Source: Lachnospiraceae bacterium
Lineage (GTDB): Bacteria; Bacillota_A; Clostridia; Lachnospirales; Lachnospiraceae
Reading direction: 5' to 3'
NCBI GenBank assembly: GCA_017435025.1
Contig: JAFSFU010000052.1
Location: 1 to 16,537, forward strand
Length of the DNA stretch: 16,537 nt
Shown here piece after piece: positions 11,846-16,537 of this stretch. Position 1 is the first letter of the stretch; the number at the start of each line of letters is the position of its first letter. The translations under genes and the position numbers were made by a program. The notes under the pieces are model-generated. The model was not told the origin of the DNA. It saw nothing but the letters and a program-made list of their open reading frames with translations, and searched no databases.

Positions 11846-12943
11846 TTAGTGGCAGATTACCTTCTCTGTTTCCTTATCGAAAACATGAATCTTTTCCGGA
11901 TCAATTGCCAGAACAACATCTGTATCAGCCTTAATATCGAAACGGGACGGAATTCTTGCGATCATCTTCTGGCCGTATGCGTTCATGTAAACATAAATCT
12001 CAGAACCCATCATTTCAGCCAGATTTACAAATGCCTTCACATTTGCTTCCTTGGAGATTGCAAGATAGTTTTCTTCCGCATGGATGTCCTCCGGACGGAT
12101 ACCCATAACAACTTCTTTGCCAACGTATGCAGCCAGCTCCGGTTTATTGAGAACGATGCGGCTCTCACCAAATACCAGTGCAAAACCGTTTGCGTCTTTT
12201 TCTACCTTTACTGTCACAAAGTTCATCTGTGGGGAACCGATGAAGCCTGCAACGAACATGTTGTCCGGATAGTTGTAAAGGTTCTGCGGTGTATCAAACT
12301 GCTGAATGATACCGCCCTTCATAACACAGATTCTGTCACCCATAGTCATGGCCTCAGTCTGGTCATGTGTTACGTATACGAATGTTGTATCCAGTTTCTT
12401 ATGTAAGGAAGAAATCTGGCTTCTCATCTCTGTTCTTAATTTTGCATCCAGGTTGGATAACGGCTCATCCAGAAGAAATACCTTCGGATTACGAACCATC
12501 GCACGGCCCAATGCAACACGCTGACGCTGACCACCGGATAATGCCTTCGGCTTACGGTTCAGGTACGGCTCCAGCTCAAGGATCGCAGCCGCCTCGCGAA
12601 CCTTCTTGTCAATTTCATCCTTCGGCACTTTTCTCAGTTCCAGAGCAAATGCCATGTTCTGGTATACAGTCATATGCGGGTAAAGCGCATAGCTCTGGAA
12701 TACCATCGCGATATCTCTGTCCTTCGGCGGAACATCGTTCACGCGCTTTTCACCTATCATCAGATCACCGGATGTAACATCCTCGAGACCCGCGATCATA
12801 CGAAGTGTTGTGGACTTACCGCAGCCGGACGGTCCTACAAGCACAACGAACTCTTTATCTTTGATTTCCAGATTCAGATCCGGAACAACGGTAACACCGT
12901 TATCATATGTTTTTACCACGTTTTTAAATGTGATATTAGCCAT
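11846..12943 (-). CDS. Sugar ABC transporter ATP-binding protein (MsmK/UgpC/MalK type)
   Basis: The 365-residue ATPase has Walker A GPSGCGKST (37-45), Q-loop Gln83, the signature LSGGQRQR (135-142), Walker B VFLLDE (155-160), D-loop SNLDAKLR and switch His193. The C-terminal third (about 235-365) is the TOBE/regulatory domain of carbohydrate importers, with GIRPEDIH and an ending FDKETEKVICH. Two copies should power the MalF/MalG-type permeases encoded upstream. In many Firmicutes such MsmX/MsmK ATPases serve several sugar importers, so this one may be shared. The ATG at 12943 follows AGGAGG. It lies 29 bases after the LacI gene and 58 before malQ. Family assignment is sure; the exact gene name is not. 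Confidence 0.92.
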   Translation of the reverse strand: MANITFKNVVKTYDNGVTVVPDLNLEIKDKEFVVLVGPSGCGKSTTLRMIAGLEDVTSGDLMIGEKRVNDVPPKDRDIAMVFQSYALYPHMTVYQNMAFALELRKVPKDEIDKKVREAAAILELEPYLNRKPKALSGGQRQRVALGRAMVRNPKVFLLDEPLSNLDAKLRTEMRSQISSLHKKLDTTFVYVTHDQTEAMTMGDRICVMKGGIIQQFDTPQNLYNYPDNMFVAGFIGSPQMNFVTVKVEKDANGFALVFGESRIVLNKPELAAYVGKEVVMGIRPEDIHAEENYLAISKEANVKAFVNLAEMMGSEIYVYMNAYGQKMIARIPSRFDIKADTDVVLAIDPEKIHVFDKETEKVICH

Positions 12944-12972
12944 TTTCTAATCCTCCTGTTAGAGTCTCCGGG

Positions 12973-13983
12973 TTAACGCTCCTTCGCGCTCTCACCGGCA
13001 ATGATCTGGAACGGGACTGTTTCATGGACAGCACCGATTCCATCTAAGATATTGGAAAGCAGAATTTCCACGCTCCGCTCAGCAATAGTTTCACGGTCCT
13101 GGCGGATTGTAGTAAGCTTCGGTGACACGTAACTTCCCAGCTCAATTCCGTCAAATCCGACTACGGAGATATCCTCCGGCACGCGCATACCATGATCACG
13201 GATGGCACGGATCGCTCCGAGAGCCATCGTATCGGACATGGCAAATACTGCAGTCAGATCCGGCATTTTATTCATCAGACGCTCCATGGCATCGTATCCC
13301 TGAGAGATTGAGAACAGGGCCGGTTCATACTGATCGTCCTGTTCGAACGGGATACCGTGGGAATCAAACGCTTTTCTGCAGCCGATATATCGGGTGATGG
13401 CTGCGCGGGATTTTTCCAACTGACCTCCCAGAATACCGATTCTGGTATGTCCGAGATTCATAAGGTACTCGATCGCCGCAAACGCTGCCAGGGAGTCGTC
13501 GGTGCTGACACTGGAAAGATTCTCGAATCCCAAAGATTCTGCCGAGTTGGTAACAAGCACACACGGGATCGATACCTTGGAAAACCGCTCCTTAAAATAG
13601 GAGAGGTTACTTCCCAGGAAAAGAATGCCGCGCGGTCTGCGCTCCACCACAACGCGAAGCGCCTGCTCCATCTCATCTTCCATCTCACCGATATAGTACA
13701 TCAAACATGCAAAGCCTTTCTCGCGGATCATGCCCTGCATCTGCTCCACAATGGAAGCAAAGAGCATGTTCTGATTACCTTTTACGATAATCGCGATTCC
13801 GCTGCTGGCCTGCTGTTTTAAATGTTTTGCATTGCTGTTTAATTTGAAGTTATGCTTTTCCACAACTTCCATGATCCTCGCACGGGCTTTATCCGAAACA
13901 TCCGGATGGTTATTGAGTACACGGGAGACAGTTCCCACGGCATAACCGGATTCCCTTGCGATATCTTTTATCGTTAACGTCAC
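12973..13983 (-). CDS. LacI-family transcriptional regulator
   Basis: The 336-residue protein starts with the LacI helix-turn-helix, TIKDIARESGYAVGTVSRVL (residues 3-22), followed by the hinge region SNAKHLKQQ. A periplasmic-binding-protein-like ligand domain follows (about 62-330), with VTNSAESLG, STDDSLAAF, HTRIGILGG, FAMSDTMALG and DISVVGFDG, all canonical landmarks. It should bind an operator near the operon promoter and respond to a sugar, probably maltose or a maltodextrin. The start is GTG at 13983, only 3 bases after the permease stop, with AAAGGG inside the end of that gene, so translation is probably coupled. Being inside the operon, it would be co-induced with it. The operator itself is probably outside the window, before the binding-protein gene. 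Confidence 0.92.
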   Translation of the reverse strand: MTLTIKDIARESGYAVGTVSRVLNNHPDVSDKARARIMEVVEKHNFKLNSNAKHLKQQASSGIAIIVKGNQNMLFASIVEQMQGMIREKGFACLMYYIGEMEDEMEQALRVVVERRPRGILFLGSNLSYFKERFSKVSIPCVLVTNSAESLGFENLSSVSTDDSLAAFAAIEYLMNLGHTRIGILGGQLEKSRAAITRYIGCRKAFDSHGIPFEQDDQYEPALFSISQGYDAMERLMNKMPDLTAVFAMSDTMALGAIRAIRDHGMRVPEDISVVGFDGIELGSYVSPKLTTIRQDRETIAERSVEILLSNILDGIGAVHETVPFQIIAGESAKER

Positions 13984-13986
13984 AGT

Positions 13987-14829
13987 TTAGCCCTTTACAG
14001 CGCCGGCTGCAACGCCCTTGATGATATGCTTCTGACCCAGCAGATAAATGATAACGATCGGGATAACTGTCAGCATGATACATGCCATCATCGGTCCCAT
14101 CTCTACCTTACCGTAGCTGCCACGGAAGTACTGGATCAGCATCGGAATTGTCTTATATTTCTTGATGTCGAGAACCAGAGTCGGCAGGAGGTAGTCGTTC
14201 CATACCCACATTGCTTCCAGAATACCAACGGAAACCATCGTCGGCTTTAACATCGGCATAACGATTAAGAAATAAGTCTGGATCGGATTACATCCATCGA
14301 TCATGGACGCCTCTTCTACCTCTAACGGGATGGACTTCATGAAGCCTGCAAACATGAATACTGCAAGGCCTGCACCGAAACCAAGGTAGATGACCCAAAT
14401 GTTCCACGGAGTGTTCAGTTTCAGCTGGTCTGCTGTCTGGGACAGGGTAAACATAACCATCTGGAACGGTACAACCATGGAGAACGCGAACAGGAAATAT
14501 AATGCGGAAGATACAAATCCTTTTACGCGAGTGATGAACCAGGAGCACATGGAGCAGAATAAAAGAATCGCTACAACGGAACTCAAGGTGATAAAAAAGC
14601 TGTAACCAAGGCTCTGTAAAAAGCCTTTGGATGTGATCGCATTCACATAGTTCTCAAGACCTGCAAATGTCTCTGCAGTCGGAAGTGTAAATGCAGTATT
14701 GGTAGAGATCGCAGACTCTTTCTTTAAAGAGTTGAACAGGATCATAACGATCGGGTACATGTAAAGGATTGAGGCAATGCTCAGGATCACAGTCCAGATC
14801 ATATCGGAAGCACTCTGTTTTTTCTTCAT
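13987..14829 (-). CDS. Carbohydrate ABC transporter permease, MalG type
   Basis: The 280-residue membrane protein has about six hydrophobic segments and the conserved EAA loop EVEEASMIDGCNPIQTYFL (about 172-190). This loop docks onto the ATPase, and the following IVMPMLKPT stretch is typical of MalG/LacG-like permeases. Together with the MalF-type protein it should form the transmembrane channel of the sugar importer. The ATG at 14829 overlaps the preceding stop as TAATG, a sign of translational coupling to the MalF-type gene. The ending GVAAGAVKG is the usual C-terminus of this family. Substrate specificity comes from context (malQ, LacI), not from the permease itself. Confidence 0.93.
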   Translation of the reverse strand: MKKKQSASDMIWTVILSIASILYMYPIVMILFNSLKKESAISTNTAFTLPTAETFAGLENYVNAITSKGFLQSLGYSFFITLSSVVAILLFCSMCSWFITRVKGFVSSALYFLFAFSMVVPFQMVMFTLSQTADQLKLNTPWNIWVIYLGFGAGLAVFMFAGFMKSIPLEVEEASMIDGCNPIQTYFLIVMPMLKPTMVSVGILEAMWVWNDYLLPTLVLDIKKYKTIPMLIQYFRGSYGKVEMGPMMACIMLTVIPIVIIYLLGQKHIIKGVAAGAVKG

Positions 14830-15680
14830 TACTGCTGCACCTCCTTGGAACGTGTTGCCTTAAGCTGGATCATGGAGATTGCTACAACCAGGATACAGAA
14901 TACAACAGCCTTCGCCTGACCAAGGCCCTTCCACTGTGCACCGGCACGTGCGTAGAAAGTATTGTAGATGTTCAGGGCGAGCATTTCTGTCATATGCTTC
15001 GGTTCACCGGCTGTAAGAGCAAGGTTCTGGTCGAACAGCTTGAAGGAATTTGTCAGTGTTAAGAATACACAAACGGTGATGGAGGACATTACCATCGGGA
15101 TCTTTACACGGATCAGAGTGATGATCGCGTTTGCACCGTCGATGGCTGCTGCCTCGAGGAGATCCTCCGGTACGTTCTGAAGACCGGCGATGTAAATGAT
15201 CATCATGTAACCGATCTGCTGCCATCCGGTCAGGATGATCATACCCCAGTAACCGGCCTCGCTGTTGAGGGCCAGAAGCGGCTCACCAACAAGGGAAAGT
15301 ACACAGTTGATCAGGATCTGCCAGATATAGCCTAATACGATACCGCCGATCAGGTTCGGCATAAAGAATACGGTACGGAAAATATTGGTACCTTTTAATT
15401 TACGTGTCAGTAACAGTGCGAGACCAAACGCGATCACGTTGATCAGGACGATGGATACCACTGCGAAAGATACAGTGAATCCGAGAGCGTTCGTAAATGT
15501 TTCATCCGCGAATACTCTCTGGTAGTTTGAGATTCCTACCCATTTTGCATTTTTAACGGTTGTGAACTGACAGAAGGAGAGATACAGACCCTCTCCAAAC
15601 GGAATCATAAATCCGATCACGAATGCAAGAAACGTAGGAAGCACAAAGAGCGGTGAAAACTTCTTCAGCGCTTTTTCCAT
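14829..15680 (-). CDS. Carbohydrate ABC transporter permease, MalF type
   Basis: The 283-residue protein has about six membrane segments and the EAA loop EDLLEAAAIDGANAIITLI (about 175-193), followed by RVKIPM. It belongs to the short MalF/UgpA/LacF-like permeases without the large periplasmic P2 loop of enterobacterial MalF. The signature RTVFFMPNLIGGIVLGYIW in the middle is typical. The ATG at 15680 has AAAGGAGCG at good distance. It is the first gene after the binding-protein terminator and overlaps the MalG-type gene by one base. Confidence 0.93.
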   Translation of the reverse strand: MEKALKKFSPLFVLPTFLAFVIGFMIPFGEGLYLSFCQFTTVKNAKWVGISNYQRVFADETFTNALGFTVSFAVVSIVLINVIAFGLALLLTRKLKGTNIFRTVFFMPNLIGGIVLGYIWQILINCVLSLVGEPLLALNSEAGYWGMIILTGWQQIGYMMIIYIAGLQNVPEDLLEAAAIDGANAIITLIRVKIPMVMSSITVCVFLTLTNSFKLFDQNLALTAGEPKHMTEMLALNIYNTFYARAGAQWKGLGQAKAVVFCILVVAISMIQLKATRSKEVQQ

Positions 15681-15733
15681 AGATACGCTCCTTTCTCATA
15701 CTTCAGGTCTGGCTGTTCAAGCCGTCCCCCGGT

Positions 15734-15768
15734 AAAAAAACGGGGCAGGCAAGTCACTTGCCCGCCCC
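15734..15768 (-). terminator. Intra-operon terminator between binding protein and permeases
   Basis: On the minus strand GGGGCGGGCAAG (15768-15757) pairs with CTTGCCTGCCCC (15753-15742) around a 3-base loop. This is a 12-bp stem with one G-T, followed by G and seven T (15740-15734). It begins 42 bases past the binding-protein stop and lies before the permease genes. Partial readthrough would yield many more binding-protein transcripts than permease transcripts, as is common in sugar ABC operons. Confidence 0.9.
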
Positions 15769-15810
15769 TTGTTTCAGGTTCTATATTATGTCAATAAATT
15801 ATGTCAGAAA

Positions 15811-16537
15811 CTACTGCGGATTAGCAAATGCATACTCTGTAGCCCAACCTTCAACGAATGCTGTAACAACTTCTGCCCAGTTATCGTCTGTCTGATCTGC
15901 AGCGTATGCTGTAAGAGCAGAACCTACACCGTTCTTCCACTCCTCAGACGGCATTGTCGGGAAGTTCCAGGATACCGGCTTCTTGCCAGCTGCTGTGTAC
16001 TCAACGTCCTGTTTAACGAAGAGGTTCGGAGATTCAACAGCGTTCTGGAACGGGATTACGAAGCCCATCTGGTTAGCCATTGCATCTGTACCCATATCGG
16101 ATGTTACGCACCAGTTCATGAAATCAAGTGTAGCCTGGATGTCATCTTCGCTTGCCTCAGCGTTTACACACCAGTAGTTCTCTGTACCTGTGCAGAGACC
16201 CTGGTTAGCTTCGTCGCCAACACCAACGTAGATCGGGATCATAGCCAGATCATCGTCTGTGAACTTGCCTTCGCCAACGAGGTTGCCGTACTCCCAGGAA
16301 CCATTCTGGAAGAATACTGCTTCACCTGCAAGGAACTCATTACGGGAGTCATCACCTGTCTTAGCTGCTAACTCAGCCGGCTCACATGTGGAGTTGTTGA
16401 TGTAAAGATCCCAGATATTTCTGTAGTTGTCAAGGTATGTACCTTTGATCTCAGCTGTGGAACCGATACCATCTGCCTGATACTCGAAGTAGATCGGAAG
16501 GTTTGCAAGGTGTGTTTTGAATCTCCAGTCGGAGGAA
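15811..16537 (-). CDS. Sugar ABC transporter substrate-binding protein, 5' end beyond window
   Basis: The frame is open from the right edge (first full codon at 16536) to the TAG at 15811, giving 241 C-terminal residues of an extracellular solute-binding protein family 1 (MalE-like) lipoprotein. Recognisable landmarks are EFLAGEAVFFQNGSWEYGNL, LAMIPIYVGVGDE, GTENYWCVNAEASE, ATLDFMNW and NAVESPNLF. These match the C-lobe and hinge of sugar-binding proteins. The internal Met at 16242 is not the start. The signal peptide and lipobox cysteine should lie outside the window. The protein would capture the oligosaccharide outside the membrane and pass it to the MalF/MalG-type permeases. It is the first operon gene visible here and is followed by a strong terminator. 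Confidence 0.92.
   Translation of the reverse strand, partial: SSDWRFKTHLANLPIYFEYQADGIGSTAEIKGTYLDNYRNIWDLYINNSTCEPAELAAKTGDDSRNEFLAGEAVFFQNGSWEYGNLVGEGKFTDDDLAMIPIYVGVGDEANQGLCTGTENYWCVNAEASEDDIQATLDFMNWCVTSDMGTDAMANQMGFVIPFQNAVESPNLFVKQDVEYTAAGKKPVSWNFPTMPSEEWKNGVGSALTAYAADQTDDNWAEVVTAFVEGWATEYAFANPQ

Noticed and set aside
1..16537. tRNA, rRNA genes and CRISPR arrays
   Set aside because: I saw no cloverleaf-type sequences, rRNA-like stretches or regularly spaced repeats on either strand.

Overview
The window looks like chromosome from a spore-forming Clostridia/Firmicutes bacterium, most likely Lachnospiraceae or close to it. This rests on protein character (SpoIIID, KtrAB, PrsW, YitT, an MsmK/UgpC-type sugar ABC operon) and on strong AGGAGG-type ribosome binding sites; no database comparison was possible. 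Nearly every gene is on the minus strand. The one clear plus-strand gene is a 59-residue excisionase-like protein at 2991-3170.

Region A (1 to about 3290) is a visibly AT-richer, decayed mobile element. It holds an ORF running off the left edge; a helix-turn-helix regulator with a C-x3-C-x3-C cluster; an SRAP/YedK-type gene whose 3' end has been replaced by the end of an IS21-family insertion sequence (last ~48 codons of istB plus a structured terminus); a large hairpin; a short relaxase overlapping a ribbon-helix-helix MobC-like gene; and a divergent AlpA/Xis-like gene with no integrase beside it. It ends at a truncated spoIIID, which keeps the DNA-binding helix-turn-helix but lacks the second half of the protein. 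spoIIID therefore probably marks the junction between element and chromosome.

Region B (3480-8990) is a co-directional run, in transcription order: membrane-linked XRE regulator, YitT-family membrane protein, PfkB-family sugar or nucleoside kinase, PrsW-type intramembrane protease, KtrB and KtrA. Gaps are 11-30 bases and a clear terminator follows ktrA, so much of it may be one operon. It ends in a KtrAB potassium uptake system and places an intramembrane protease directly before it.

Region C (9051-10290) is a secreted SH3b plus Amidase_3 cell-wall amidase with its own promoter candidate, downstream of the malQ terminator.

Region D (10303-16537, continuing past the right edge) is an alpha-glucan/maltodextrin uptake operon. 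Its order is solute-binding protein (5' end outside the window), MalF-type permease, MalG-type permease, LacI-family regulator, MsmK/UgpC-type ATPase and 4-alpha-glucanotransferase MalQ. A strong terminator hairpin between the binding-protein gene and the permeases probably sets their relative expression. The binding protein captures the oligosaccharide, the two permeases and the ATPase import it, MalQ remodels it in the cytoplasm, and the LacI protein probably senses it.
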